Shown here: piece after piece, positions 9,171-18,130 of the stretch
Layout of the letters: every line of letters starts with the position of its first letter
How positions within the stretch are numbered: the stretch's first letter is position 1
DNA from: PCPOR2b sp965220385
GTDB taxonomy: Bacteria > Poribacteria > WGA-4E > PCPOR2b
Length of the DNA stretch: 64,000 bases
Assembly (NCBI GenBank): GCA_965220385.1
Contig: OZ244825.1
Location: 4,216,001-4,280,000 of the forward strand
Direction: 5' to 3'
Made by a program: the position numbers and the translations under genes
Notes under the pieces: generated by a model
Databases searched by the model: none
Seen by the model: the letters and a program-made list of their open reading frames with translations, nothing else
Told to the model about the DNA's origin: nothing

Positions 9171-10340
9171 ATGAACACCAGAAGATCCACCAAATTTGCG
9201 TTTGTATTGGCGATTATCGCCCTCATTGCCGGACTTTCTGCCTGTGACCAGATTGGGCAACTTCTCCTCCCAGCACCACCTCAGATGGAAGGGCTTAGTG
9301 GAGAGATCCCCATCGGTGTCGTCGTCGCGCTGACAGGGCGATTTGCCAACGACGTTGGCATACCCATGCATATCGGCTTTGAACTCGCACGCCAAGAGAT
9401 TAACCACTCAGGAATGCTTGGCGACGCAACCATCACCTTCATCACCGAGGATGATCAAAGTGAGAGCTCCGTTGAAGCATTCAATAAACTGATTCACCAA
9501 GACGGTGTATCTGCTATTACAGGTCTCGCTATCTCAGATCAGGCAGTACATTCGTTTCCGATAGCACAAGAGAATGGAGTCGTCGCTTTTAGTTCGGTCT
9601 CCTCCGCTTCCGGTTTGAGCGCGATTGGTGACTTTATCTTCCGCGCGGGGCTCACCATAGATAGCCTGAACCCAAGCGGTGTCCAGATAACTCAGGGGAA
9701 ACTCGGTTATACAACAGCCGCAACCATATATGATGAAACCGATCTCTACTCAACGAGCAGTCACAAGGGTTTCCAAGAAGCCCTCGCTGAGAACGGTGTC
9801 GAAATTGTGAGCACAGAGACCTTCCAAGGCGGCGATACCGATTTTTCTGCGCAATTAACGCGGATAATGGAAGCAAATCCTGAAGCTATCTTTATCTCAA
9901 CGTTGCCACCGGAGATGCCTTTGATTCTGATGCAGGGGCGTGAACTCGGTATACCCAACTCAGTGCCCTTTATTATTCCCGAAATAGCAATAGAACAGGT
10001 AGCAGCTGCGGGCAATGCCGCGGAGGGGGTAATCACCTTTATAGGTTGGTCTAGCCTCGCTGCTACCCCAGGGAATCAAGCTTTCATCCAGAGTTATACC
10101 GAGACATACGGGATGCAGCCGAACGCTTGGGCAGCGCAATCGTATGCCACACTCCATATTCTTGCCGCGGCGATCGCGACGGCACAATCCACGGATTCGG
10201 CAGCGATTCGCGACGCATTAGCGAATACTACAAATATGGACACCATTTTAGGACAATTCTCCTTTGATGAGGTCGGCGATGCTGTCTACGATCCACAGAT
10301 ATTGATTGTCAAAGACGGCGAATTTGCAGTTTTCGAATAA
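9171..10340 (+). CDS. Leu/Ile/Val-type substrate-binding lipoprotein, array member 1
   Basis: This is a 389-residue extracytoplasmic solute-binding protein of the periplasmic-binding-protein type I (Peripla_BP_6, LivJ-like) fold. The lipobox 'GLSAC' gives a lipid-anchored Cys25, shared at the same position by all eight array members. The mature start 'CDQIGQLLLPAPPQMEG', the family opening 'IPIGVVVALTGRF', the 'ITEDDQS' motif and the C-terminal 'VYDPQILIVKDGEF' are visible. The ligand loop reads 'GLAISDQAVHSF', differing from the 'GPATS' of its neighbours, so its ligand may differ. SD CAGGGAA precedes the ATG. No permease or ATPase gene is adjacent. Confidence 0.9.
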   Translation: MNTRRSTKFAFVLAIIALIAGLSACDQIGQLLLPAPPQMEGLSGEIPIGVVVALTGRFANDVGIPMHIGFELARQEINHSGMLGDATITFITEDDQSESSVEAFNKLIHQDGVSAITGLAISDQAVHSFPIAQENGVVAFSSVSSASGLSAIGDFIFRAGLTIDSLNPSGVQITQGKLGYTTAATIYDETDLYSTSSHKGFQEALAENGVEIVSTETFQGGDTDFSAQLTRIMEANPEAIFISTLPPEMPLILMQGRELGIPNSVPFIIPEIAIEQVAAAGNAAEGVITFIGWSSLAATPGNQAFIQSYTETYGMQPNAWAAQSYATLHILAAAIATAQSTDSAAIRDALANTTNMDTILGQFSFDEVGDAVYDPQILIVKDGEFAVFE

Positions 10341-10391
10341 CCCCCAACGAAGGATCAGAACAGTTCAGCAGAATCGAAATTTTGTATCTCG

Positions 10392-10417
10392 CAGAGAACA
10401 ACAATCGTTGTTCTCTG
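10392..10417 (+). terminator. perfect 11-bp inverted repeat after array gene 1
   Basis: CAGAGAACAAC and GTTGTTCTCTG flank a 4-base loop. No T-tract follows, so it is a hairpin of unknown role, perhaps mRNA 3' protection or a weak attenuator. Confidence 0.45.
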
Positions 10418-10481
10418 AAAATCAAGTCCTAAATTTATTTAGACGAATTTTTCGATAACCTTTCAAATGCCAATACTCAAC

Positions 10482-10530
10482 AAATCAGGTGGGGCAGTTC
10501 TCTTCGATTGCCCCTTGCCTGATTTTTTTA
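10482..10530 (+). terminator. intrinsic terminator between array genes 1 and 2
   Basis: The stem AAATCAGG..GGGGCA pairs with TGCCCC..CCTGATTT and is followed by a run of seven T. It would stop or attenuate transcription before gene 2, so gene 1 is probably expressed more strongly than, or separately from, the rest. Confidence 0.75.
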
Positions 10531-10552
10531 TTTGAAAACAAGGAAGTGCAAT

Positions 10553-11725
10553 ATGAACGCTAAAAGAATCACGAGATGTGCATCTGCATTAGCAATTGTT
10601 ATGTTGATTATCGGGCTACCCGCCTGTGACCAGATTGGGCAGCTTCTCGTTCCCGCACCACCTGATATGGAAGATACAGGAGAAGAGATTCGCATCGGTG
10701 TTGTCTTACCTATCACAGGGCGCCTCGCCGCTACATTTGGAGTACCAATAGGCACTGGTCTTGAGTTGGCTCTCGAAGAGATTAACAATTCACAACTTGG
10801 AGGGAGAAGCATCAAGTTTATTATAGAGGATGATCAGAGCACTCCTGAAGGTGCGGTCGAAGCCTACAATAAACTGATTCAGCAGGGCAGCATACCTGTT
10901 ATCTTGGGACCCGCGACCTCAAGTGCAGCCGAAGCAGCGTTTCCGATAGCCCAAGAAAATGGGGTCGTCGCCTTTAGCCCTACTTCCGCGGCCCGTGGAT
11001 TGAGTGCAATTGGCGATTTCGTTTTCCGCGCCGCTCTCACTACAGATGTACTGATTCCGAGCGGCATTGAGACGACCTCCGCAAAACTCGGTTATAAAAC
11101 AGCAGCAACAATGTACGATGAAACCGATGTCTTCTCCACGGATAGCGATGAGGCAGTGAGGGAAGCACTCACTGTACACGGTGTCGAGGTGTTGATCACA
11201 GAAACGTTCCAAGGTGGTGATACCGACTTTACCGAACAATTAACCCGGATTAGGGACGCAAATCCGGATGTTATCTTTATCTCCTCTTTATCGCCTGAAA
11301 AGCCCGGACTTCTGACCCAAGGTCGCCAACTCGGTATACCCAACTCAGTGCCGTTTGTTATGCGTACCTTGACTATAGCCGATGTGCAGGCTGCGGGGGA
11401 TGCCGCCGCAGGGGCGATTACTTTTGTAGGTTGGGCAAGCACCGCTGACACACCGGGAAATCAAGCCTTTGTCCAGAACTATACTGAGAAATACGGGGCG
11501 GAACCGAGCAACTACGCAGCGCGGTCTTATGCCGCTTTCCACATTTTGGCTAAGGCAATCGCGGATGCTCAATCAACCGATCCAACAGCAATTCGCGACG
11601 CGCTGGCAAATATCACCGATCTCGACACTATTTTCGGCAAATTTTCTTTTAATGCCGACGGTGATGCTGTTTACGAGCCGAAGATACTGATTGTCGTGGA
11701 TGGTCAATTGGAAATCTTCGAGTAA
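10553..11725 (+). CDS. Leu/Ile/Val-type substrate-binding lipoprotein, array member 2
   Basis: This 390-residue LivJ-like binding lipoprotein has a lipobox 'GLPAC' at Cys25, then 'DQIGQLLVPAPPDMED'. The ligand loop 'LGPATSSAAEAAFPIAQ' and the hinge segment 'YDETDVFSTDSDEAV' are typical of the array. It ends 'VYEPKILIVVDGQLEIFE'. The ATG at 10553 has SD AAGGAAG; the frame opens 21 bases upstream at a TTG without its own SD. It lies directly behind an intrinsic terminator, so it needs read-through or a promoter within the last 20 bases. Confidence 0.9.
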   Translation: MNAKRITRCASALAIVMLIIGLPACDQIGQLLVPAPPDMEDTGEEIRIGVVLPITGRLAATFGVPIGTGLELALEEINNSQLGGRSIKFIIEDDQSTPEGAVEAYNKLIQQGSIPVILGPATSSAAEAAFPIAQENGVVAFSPTSAARGLSAIGDFVFRAALTTDVLIPSGIETTSAKLGYKTAATMYDETDVFSTDSDEAVREALTVHGVEVLITETFQGGDTDFTEQLTRIRDANPDVIFISSLSPEKPGLLTQGRQLGIPNSVPFVMRTLTIADVQAAGDAAAGAITFVGWASTADTPGNQAFVQNYTEKYGAEPSNYAARSYAAFHILAKAIADAQSTDPTAIRDALANITDLDTIFGKFSFNADGDAVYEPKILIVVDGQLEIFE

Positions 11726-11784
11726 CCCTTAACAACAGACGAATAATAGAAAACAACTCAGATTAAAAAATAAGGAGGTTCAAG

Positions 11785-12945
11785 TTGAATATAAGCAGAA
11801 TGACCAAATTCGCCTTTGTCCTAACGATTGTTGCGTTGATTATCGGGTTTTCCGCCTGTGACCAGATTGGGCAACTTCTCATCCCCGCACCGCCTTCGAT
11901 GGAAGGACCCAGTGGAGAGATTCCCATCGGTCTTGTTTATCCTGTCACCGGACGGCTTGACGCATTTGCTCTACCGATACAACGCGGTTTTGAACTCGCT
12001 CTTGAGGAGGTAAACAATTCGCAACTGGGCGATGTAAGATTCAAGTTCATCACCGAAGACGATCAGAGCACCATCAAGGGCGCCGTCGAAGCCTATAATA
12101 AACTGGTTCAAGCGGGTGTGCCGGTTATCTTCGGTCCCACCACATCAGGCCAAGCCGAAGCAGCGTTTCCAATCGCGCAACAGAATGGAGTTGTGGCTTT
12201 TAGCTCCTCCTCAAATGCCACCGGTCTAAGTGCGCTTGGCGATTTTATCTTTCGTGCCGGGCTCACCACAGATATCCTGCTCCCCGGTGGTGTCAGGGCA
12301 ACACACGCGAAACTTGGCTATCAACAGGCAGCAATCATATATGATGAAATTGATGCCTATTCTATAGATAGCCATGAAAAGTTCAGGGACACGCTTACTG
12401 AGCTCGGCGTTGAGATTCTGATTACAGAAACCTTCCAAAGTGGCGACACCGACTTTTCAGCACAATTAGCCGCGATAATGGAAGCAAATCCCGATGCAAT
12501 CTTTATCGCATCACAACTCCCGGAACAGACTGGAATTTTGATTCAAGGACGCCAACTTGGGATTCCCACCGCGGTTCCCTTTATCACAAGCCTGATAAAC
12601 GACGTGGAAAACGCAAAGGCTGCCGCCGAGGGAGCAATCTCTTTTGCAGGTTGGATTAGCACAGCCGACACACCGGGAAATCAAGCCTTTGTCCAGAAGT
12701 ACCGAGCGACATACGGGAGTGAGCCAAACGCTTGGACTGCACAGTCGTATGCTGCTGTTTATATCGTCGCTGCCGCACTTGCAGAAGCCCAATCCGTCGA
12801 TCCAACCGCGATTCGGGACGCACTGGCGAACACCAAAGATTTCGATACCGTTTTGGGGGCATTTTCCTTTAATGCCGTCGGGGATGCCGTCTACGACCCG
12901 ATTATACAAATTGTCGAAAACGGCGAATTCCAGATCTTCGAGTAA
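11785..12945 (+). CDS. Leu/Ile/Val-type substrate-binding lipoprotein, array member 3
   Basis: This 386-residue LivJ-like lipoprotein has the lipobox 'GFSAC' at Cys25. It is predicted to start at a TTG with a strong SD (TAAGGAGG) eight bases upstream. The loop reads 'FGPTTSGQAEAAFPIAQ' and the central stretch 'YDEIDAYSIDSHEKF' is closest to members 1 and 2. It follows member 2 by 59 bases, consistent with one transcript. No transport partners are encoded. Confidence 0.9.
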   Translation: MNISRMTKFAFVLTIVALIIGFSACDQIGQLLIPAPPSMEGPSGEIPIGLVYPVTGRLDAFALPIQRGFELALEEVNNSQLGDVRFKFITEDDQSTIKGAVEAYNKLVQAGVPVIFGPTTSGQAEAAFPIAQQNGVVAFSSSSNATGLSALGDFIFRAGLTTDILLPGGVRATHAKLGYQQAAIIYDEIDAYSIDSHEKFRDTLTELGVEILITETFQSGDTDFSAQLAAIMEANPDAIFIASQLPEQTGILIQGRQLGIPTAVPFITSLINDVENAKAAAEGAISFAGWISTADTPGNQAFVQKYRATYGSEPNAWTAQSYAAVYIVAAALAEAQSVDPTAIRDALANTKDFDTVLGAFSFNAVGDAVYDPIIQIVENGEFQIFE

Positions 12946-12971
12946 CCCTCCAAACGCTAACCGAATTCGTA

Positions 12972-12998
12972 GGGGCACCCCTCGTGGGTGCCCTTTTA
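12972..12998 (+). terminator. GGGCACCC hairpin with T-tract, simple form of the array repeat
   Basis: GGGGCACCC and GGGTGCCC pair around CTCGT and are followed by TTTT. It is the short, uninterrupted version of the interspersed repeat seen between later array genes. Confidence 0.65.
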
Positions 12999-13040
12999 GG
13001 GCTGCACCACGCCTTTTAACTTGAAAAGAAGGAAATTCAA

Positions 13041-14219
13041 TTGAACATCAGAAGGTTCACCAGATTTGCGTTGGTGTCGGCAGTTGCCGCGTTCATCGCG
13101 GGGCTTTCCGCTTGTGACCAGATCCAGCGACTTCTGCTCCCCACAACACCGCAGATGGAAGGGCTCAAGGGAGAAATTCGCATCGGCGCTTCCTTACCGC
13201 TGACAGGCCGGTTCGTCACCACATACGGCTACCTGCCAATGCAACAAGGCTTCGAACTCGCTCACCAAGAAATTAACAACTCAGGCCAGCTCGGTGATGC
13301 AAAAATTGTCTTTATCACCGAGGACGATCGGGGCACTGTTGAGGGTGCCGTTATAGCATTCAATAAACTGATTCATCAAGCCGGTGTCCCTGTTATCTTA
13401 GGACCAGGACTCTCAAGTCAAGCTAAGAAAGTTTTCCCAATAGCACAACAGAACGGAGTTGTTGTATTTAGCCCAACCTCTGGTGCTTCAGGTCTGAGTG
13501 CGATCGGCGATTTTGTCTTTCGTGCCGCGCTCACCACAGATGTATTGATCCCAAGCGGCATCAAGGCAATACGGGCGAAAGTCAGCTACCAGCAGGTAGC
13601 GACCATGTATGACGCGAGCGACCTCTACTCTACGGATAGCGACACGGTGGCAAGGGCAGCCTTCGCTGATAACGGCGTCGAGGTCCTAACCGCGGAGGCA
13701 TTTCAAAGCGACGATACAGACTTTTCCGAACAATTGGCTCGTATTAAGGAAGCAAATCCTGATGCTATCTTTATATCCGCTTTATCACCAGATATATCCG
13801 CAATACTGATCCAAGGCCGCCAAGTCGGCATACCCGACTCAATACCTTTTATCGTTCCCGAGCTGCCCAGCGACGAGATACAAGTCGCAGGCGATGCCGC
13901 CGAGGGCGTGATTACTTTTACAGGGTGGGCGAGCACGACTGACACGCCGGGAAATCAAGCCTTCATTCAGAAGTATCGCGCAGAATACGGGATCGAACCA
14001 AACATCTTCGTCGCGCAGGCGTACGCCGCTGTCCATATCCTCGCTTCAGCGATTGCGGAAGCACAGTCCATCGGCCCAACCGCGATTCGGGACGCACTCG
14101 CGGACACCAAAAATTTCGATACCGTTTTGGGACAATTCTCTTTTAACGCTGTCGGGGATGCCGTCTACGATCCGGTTGTACTAATCGTCAGAAACGGCGA
14201 ATTCCAGCTCTTCAAATAA
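13041..14219 (+). CDS. Leu/Ile/Val-type substrate-binding lipoprotein, array member 4
   Basis: This 392-residue LivJ-like lipoprotein has the lipobox 'GLSAC' at Cys25, then 'DQIQRLLLPTTPQMEG'. It is predicted to start at a TTG preceded by SD AGAAGGAA. The ligand loop is 'LGPGLSSQAKKVFPIAQ', in which the usual small residues are partly replaced. That is another sign of altered specificity. It sits behind a hairpin with a short T-tract, so expression may be uncoupled from members 1-3. Confidence 0.9.
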   Translation: MNIRRFTRFALVSAVAAFIAGLSACDQIQRLLLPTTPQMEGLKGEIRIGASLPLTGRFVTTYGYLPMQQGFELAHQEINNSGQLGDAKIVFITEDDRGTVEGAVIAFNKLIHQAGVPVILGPGLSSQAKKVFPIAQQNGVVVFSPTSGASGLSAIGDFVFRAALTTDVLIPSGIKAIRAKVSYQQVATMYDASDLYSTDSDTVARAAFADNGVEVLTAEAFQSDDTDFSEQLARIKEANPDAIFISALSPDISAILIQGRQVGIPDSIPFIVPELPSDEIQVAGDAAEGVITFTGWASTTDTPGNQAFIQKYRAEYGIEPNIFVAQAYAAVHILASAIAEAQSIGPTAIRDALADTKNFDTVLGQFSFNAVGDAVYDPVVLIVRNGEFQLFK

Positions 14220-14242
14220 ACCTCTAAATCCCAGCATAATTC

Positions 14243-14300
14243 GTAGGGGCACCACCCCCGATGGACCGGGATTCAAAGCAACTTGCGGATGCCCTTTTAG
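14243..14300 (+). repeat. interspersed nested-hairpin repeat, copy 1
   Basis: GTAGGGGCAC...GGATGCCCTTTTAG flanks a core of the form CCCGATGGACCGGGATTCAA. The outer arms pair like the simple hairpin at 12972, and the core contains a small CCCG..CGGG palindrome. Related copies follow array genes 5, 6 and 7. The open frame starting at 14261 inside this repeat is not a real N-terminus. Confidence 0.75.
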
Positions 14301-14326
14301 CACCGCTAAAAGATAAGGAAACTCAA

Positions 14327-15496
14327 TTGAATATCAGAAGATTCACCAAAATCGTCTCTGTCCTAGCCATTGTCACGCTAATCGCGGGACTTTCCGCCTG
14401 TGACCAGATTGGGCAACTTCTCATCCCCACAACATCACAGATGGATGAACCTATCGGGGGGATTACCATCGGTCTCGTCTATCCCGCTACCGGACGACTC
14501 GCTTCAGTTGGGGCGGAGATGGGCAACAGCTTTGAACTAGCACTTGAAGAGATCAATCACTCACAACTCAGCGATACAAAACTCAAGTTTATTACCGAGG
14601 ACAGCCAGGGCAGCACTGAAGGTGCTATCGCAGCCTTCAATAAACTGATCCACCAAGATGGCGTCCCTATTATCCTCGGACCTGCCACCTCAAGCGCGAC
14701 CGAAGCAGCGTTTCCAATCGCACAACAGAACGGGGTTGTGGCGATAAGCGCTACCGCAGCCGCCCGGAATCTCAGCGGGATTGGCGATTTTGTGTTTCGC
14801 ACCATTCTCACCACAGACGTGTTGATTACAAGCGGCATCAAGATAACACAGGCGAAACTTGGTTACCGGAAAGCCGCAATCATATACGATGAAACAGACC
14901 TTTTCTCGGCAGACGGCGCCCAAGTGATGAGAGTAGCCCTCACTGCAAACAACGTCGAGATTCTGACCACAGAGACCTTCCAAAGTAGTAATGCCGACTT
15001 TGCCGAACAATTAACCCGTATCAAAAACCTAAATCCGGATGCCATCTTTGTTTCCGCATTGCCGCCAGATAAACCTGAGATTCTGATTCAGGCACGCCAA
15101 CTCGGTATACCCGATTCGGTTCCTTTCATTATTAATACGCTGACCGCAGCCGATGTGCAAGCTGCAGGCGATGCGGCTGAGGGTACAATCGCTTTTACCA
15201 GCTGGGTCAACACTGCTGAGGCACCGGGAAACCAAGCCTTCATTCAGAGTTATCGCGCTAAGTATGGTATTGAACCGAATATCTGGGCAGCACAGTCGTA
15301 TGCATCCGTCTACCTCCTCGCTGAGGCAATTGCCGATGCCCAATCCACCGATGCCGCCGCAATTCGAGACGCGCTAGCGAGGGTCTCAGATCTAGATACG
15401 ATTCTGGGTTCGTTTTCTTTTGACGCCGTCGGGGATGCCGTTTACAACCCGATTGTACTAATTGTTCAGAACAGTGCACTTCAAGTATTCGAGTAG
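14327..15496 (+). CDS. Leu/Ile/Val-type substrate-binding lipoprotein, array member 5
   Basis: This 389-residue LivJ-like lipoprotein has the lipobox 'GLSAC' at Cys25. I place the start at TTG 14327 because SD AAGGAAA precedes it and the N-terminus 'LNIRRFTK' then aligns with its neighbours. The frame is open back to an ATG at 14261, but that stretch is the intergenic repeat. The loop reads 'LGPATSSATEAAFPIAQ' and the hinge 'YDETDLFSADGAQV'. The stop codon TAG is part of the next repeat copy. Confidence 0.9.
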   Translation: MNIRRFTKIVSVLAIVTLIAGLSACDQIGQLLIPTTSQMDEPIGGITIGLVYPATGRLASVGAEMGNSFELALEEINHSQLSDTKLKFITEDSQGSTEGAIAAFNKLIHQDGVPIILGPATSSATEAAFPIAQQNGVVAISATAAARNLSGIGDFVFRTILTTDVLITSGIKITQAKLGYRKAAIIYDETDLFSADGAQVMRVALTANNVEILTTETFQSSNADFAEQLTRIKNLNPDAIFVSALPPDKPEILIQARQLGIPDSVPFIINTLTAADVQAAGDAAEGTIAFTSWVNTAEAPGNQAFIQSYRAKYGIEPNIWAAQSYASVYLLAEAIADAQSTDAAAIRDALARVSDLDTILGSFSFDAVGDAVYNPIVLIVQNSALQVFE

Positions 15497-15552
15497 GGGC
15501 AACACCCCCGATGGATCGGGATTCAAAGCAACTTGTGGGTGCTCTCTTAGGA
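15494..15552 (+). repeat. interspersed nested-hairpin repeat, copy 2
   Basis: The repeat begins with the TAG stop of array gene 5 (GAGTAGGGGCAACACCC) and ends GTGGGTGCTCTCTTAG. The core CCCGATGGATCGGG is a perfect 6-bp palindrome around GG. It is nearly identical to the copy at 16750 together with the following 30 bases, so the repeat was duplicated with a gene. Confidence 0.8.
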
Positions 15553-15579
15553 AAACACTTAAAAAGAAGGAGATTCAAT

Positions 15580-16752
15580 ATGCAAATCCGAAGGTTCACC
15601 ACATTCATGTTTGTTCTGACAGTTGTCACGCTGATTGCGGGCCTTTCCGCTTGTGACCAGATTGGGCAACTGCTCCTACCCGCAACACCTCAGATGGAAG
15701 GACTACGTGGCGAAATTGCCATTGGCGCCGTCCATCCTATCATCGGACGCCTCAGCTTCAATAATCCGCCAATAGGGCAGGGTTTTGCACTCGCTGTCAA
15801 AGAGATTAACAGCTCACAACTCGGCGACGTAAAAATTAAACTCATAGTCGAGGACAGCCAAAGTACTGTTGAGGGTGCCGTTGCGGGCTTCAATAAGCTC
15901 ATTCAACAAGATGGTGTATCTGCTATCCTCGGTCCCGCCACATCAATGCAGGCACAAGCAGTATTTCCAATTGCACAACAGAACCGGGTTGTGGCACTAA
16001 GTCCTACCTCTGCAGCCCGCGGACTCAGTGCGATTGGCGATTTTATCTTTCGCACTAGTCTCACCACAGATATATTGATTCCAAACGGTATCAGGATAAC
16101 TCAGGAAAAACTCGGCTATAAAAAAGTGGCAACCATATATGATGAGATCGATCTCTTCTCCATTGATAGTAACGCAGTGGTGAGAGAAGCCCTCACTGCA
16201 AACAACGTCGAAATCCTGACCACAGAGACCATCCAAACCGATGATACTGACTTTTCCGCTCAACTGACCCGTATCAAGGATTCAGACCCTGATGCCATCT
16301 TTATCTCGACTGCGGTCACAGAGACCTCAGATATTATGATTCAAGCACGTCAGCTTGGCATTCCCACCGATGTTCCCTTTCTTATAAGCGTTACTTTCGC
16401 CGCGAGTCAAATTCAACTCGCGGGTAAGGCTGCCGAGGGGGCAATTACTTTTACAAATTGGATAAATACCGCCAACACGCCGGGAAATCAAGCCTTCGTT
16501 CAGAATTACCGAGCAGCATACGGCGTCGAACCCGACGTCTGGGCAGCACAGTCGTATGCATCCGTCTATATTCTCGCCAAGGCAATCGCTGATGCACAAT
16601 CCGCGGACTCAACTGCGATTCGGGATGCGCTAGCGAATATCACAGATTTCGACACCATTTTGGGTAAATTCTCTTTTGATGTTGTCGGAGATGCGATTTA
16701 CGACCCGATTGTACTGATTGTCCAAAACGGCGAATTTCAGATCTTTGAGTAG
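15580..16752 (+). CDS. Leu/Ile/Val-type substrate-binding lipoprotein, array member 6
   Basis: This 390-residue LivJ-like lipoprotein has the lipobox 'GLSAC' at Cys25. The ATG at 15580 has SD GAAGGAG. It is closest to member 7: the last 90 or so residues are nearly the same, and the upstream spacer is almost identical, giving a period of 1256 bp and indicating a recent tandem duplication. The ligand loop 'LGPATSMQAQAVFPIAQ' and segment 'VHPIIGRLSFNNPPIG' differ mildly from member 7. The TAG stop again belongs to the repeat. Confidence 0.9.
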   Translation: MQIRRFTTFMFVLTVVTLIAGLSACDQIGQLLLPATPQMEGLRGEIAIGAVHPIIGRLSFNNPPIGQGFALAVKEINSSQLGDVKIKLIVEDSQSTVEGAVAGFNKLIQQDGVSAILGPATSMQAQAVFPIAQQNRVVALSPTSAARGLSAIGDFIFRTSLTTDILIPNGIRITQEKLGYKKVATIYDEIDLFSIDSNAVVREALTANNVEILTTETIQTDDTDFSAQLTRIKDSDPDAIFISTAVTETSDIMIQARQLGIPTDVPFLISVTFAASQIQLAGKAAEGAITFTNWINTANTPGNQAFVQNYRAAYGVEPDVWAAQSYASVYILAKAIADAQSADSTAIRDALANITDFDTILGKFSFDVVGDAIYDPIVLIVQNGEFQIFE

Positions 16753-16808
16753 GGGCAACACCCCCGATGGATCGGGATTCAAAGCAACTTGTGGGTGCTC
16801 TCTTAGGA
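16750..16808 (+). repeat. interspersed nested-hairpin repeat, copy 3
   Basis: This is almost the same sequence as the copy at 15494, again supplying the TAG stop of the preceding gene and followed by the same 30-base SD region. Confidence 0.8.
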
Positions 16809-16835
16809 AAACACTTAAAAAGAAGGAGATTTAAT

Positions 16836-18008
16836 ATGAAAACCCGAAGGTTCAATACATTTGCGTCTGTTTTGGCACTTTTCGCGCTGATCGCTGGACT
16901 TTCCGCATGTGATCAGATCCAGCAACTTCTGCTCCCCGAATCACCTCAGATGGAAGGACTACGTGGCGAAATTTCAATCGGCGCCGTTCATCCTATCACC
17001 GGACGACTCGGCTTGGATAACCCGCCGCTAGGCCAGGGATTTGAACTCGCTGTCACAGAGATAAACAGTTCACAACTCCGCGACGTAAAAATCAAACTCA
17101 TCATCAAGGATGGTCAGAGCACCGTTGAGGGTGCCGTTGAAGCATTCAATCAATTGATCCATCAGGAAGGTGTGTCAGCTATTCTCGGACCCGCCTCTTC
17201 AACGCAGGGGCAAACAGTGTTTCCAATCGCACAACAGAATGGAATTGTAACGATAAGTCCCACCTCTGCCGCCCGCGGTCTCAGTGCGATTGGTGATTTT
17301 ATTTTTCGCACCAATCTCACCACAGACGTGCTGATTCCAAGCGGTATCAGGATCACTCAGGAAAAACTTGGCTACCAGAAGGTCGCCATAATATATGATG
17401 AAATGGATCTATTCTCCATCGACAGTAACGCTGTGTTGAAGGAAGCTCTCACCGCTAACGGTGTTGAGGTGCTAACTACAGAGACTTTCAAAACCGGCGA
17501 CACCGACTTTTCGGCGCAATTGACTCGCATCAAGGAGTTGAATCCAGAAGCCATCTTTATCTCGGCTACGCCAATAGAGACGCCCGATATTCTGATTCAA
17601 GGTCGCCAGCTTGGAATACCTGCCGATGTTCCCTTTCTTATTACGCTTACCCTTGCTTCCAGTCAAATTCAACCCGCGGGCGATGCCGCCGAGGGAGCGA
17701 TCACTTTTACCGGTTGGATCAGCACGGCTGACACACCGGGAAATCAAGCCTTCGTTCAGAATTACCGAGCAGCATACGGAATCGAACCGGACATCTGGGC
17801 AGCACAGTCGTATGCATCCGTCTATATTCTCGCTAAGGCGATTGCCGATGCCCAATCCGCGGACTCAACTGCGATTCGGGATGCGCTAGCGAATATCACA
17901 GATTTCGACACTATTTTGGGTAAATTCTCTTTTAACACTGTGGGCGACGCCGTCTACGACCCAATTGTATTGATTGTAAAAAACGGTCAATTCCAGATTT
18001 TCGAGTAG
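16836..18008 (+). CDS. Leu/Ile/Val-type substrate-binding lipoprotein, array member 7
   Basis: This 390-residue LivJ-like lipoprotein has the lipobox 'GLSAC' at Cys25, then 'DQIQQLLLPESPQMEG'. The ATG at 16836 has SD GAAGGAG. It is the recent duplicate of member 6. Differences cluster in the loop ('LGPASSTQGQTVFPIAQ') and around 'FISATPIETPDILIQG', as expected if ligand contacts diverge while the fold is kept. Confidence 0.9.
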   Translation: MKTRRFNTFASVLALFALIAGLSACDQIQQLLLPESPQMEGLRGEISIGAVHPITGRLGLDNPPLGQGFELAVTEINSSQLRDVKIKLIIKDGQSTVEGAVEAFNQLIHQEGVSAILGPASSTQGQTVFPIAQQNGIVTISPTSAARGLSAIGDFIFRTNLTTDVLIPSGIRITQEKLGYQKVAIIYDEMDLFSIDSNAVLKEALTANGVEVLTTETFKTGDTDFSAQLTRIKELNPEAIFISATPIETPDILIQGRQLGIPADVPFLITLTLASSQIQPAGDAAEGAITFTGWISTADTPGNQAFVQNYRAAYGIEPDIWAAQSYASVYILAKAIADAQSADSTAIRDALANITDFDTILGKFSFNTVGDAVYDPIVLIVKNGQFQIFE

Positions 18009-18029
18009 GTCCCCAAATCCCGGGAGGAT

Positions 18030-18090
18030 TCGTAGGGGCACCCCCCCGATGGATCGGGATTCAAAGCAACTTGTGGGTGCCCTCTTAGAC
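18030..18090 (+). repeat. interspersed nested-hairpin repeat, copy 4
   Basis: GTAGGGGCACCCCCCC, core GATGGATCGGGATTCAA, then GTGGGTGCCCTCTTAG. Here it lies 20 bases after the stop of gene 7 rather than forming it. Confidence 0.75.
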
Positions 18091-18130
18091 CTGAACCACA
18101 CCCTTGAACTTAATAAAAAGGAGATTCGAT

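Noticed and set aside
14261..14326. N-terminal extensions (MDRDSKQL...) of array members 5, 6 and 7
   Set aside because: The extensions are translations of the interspersed repeat; SD and lipobox alignment place the starts downstream.
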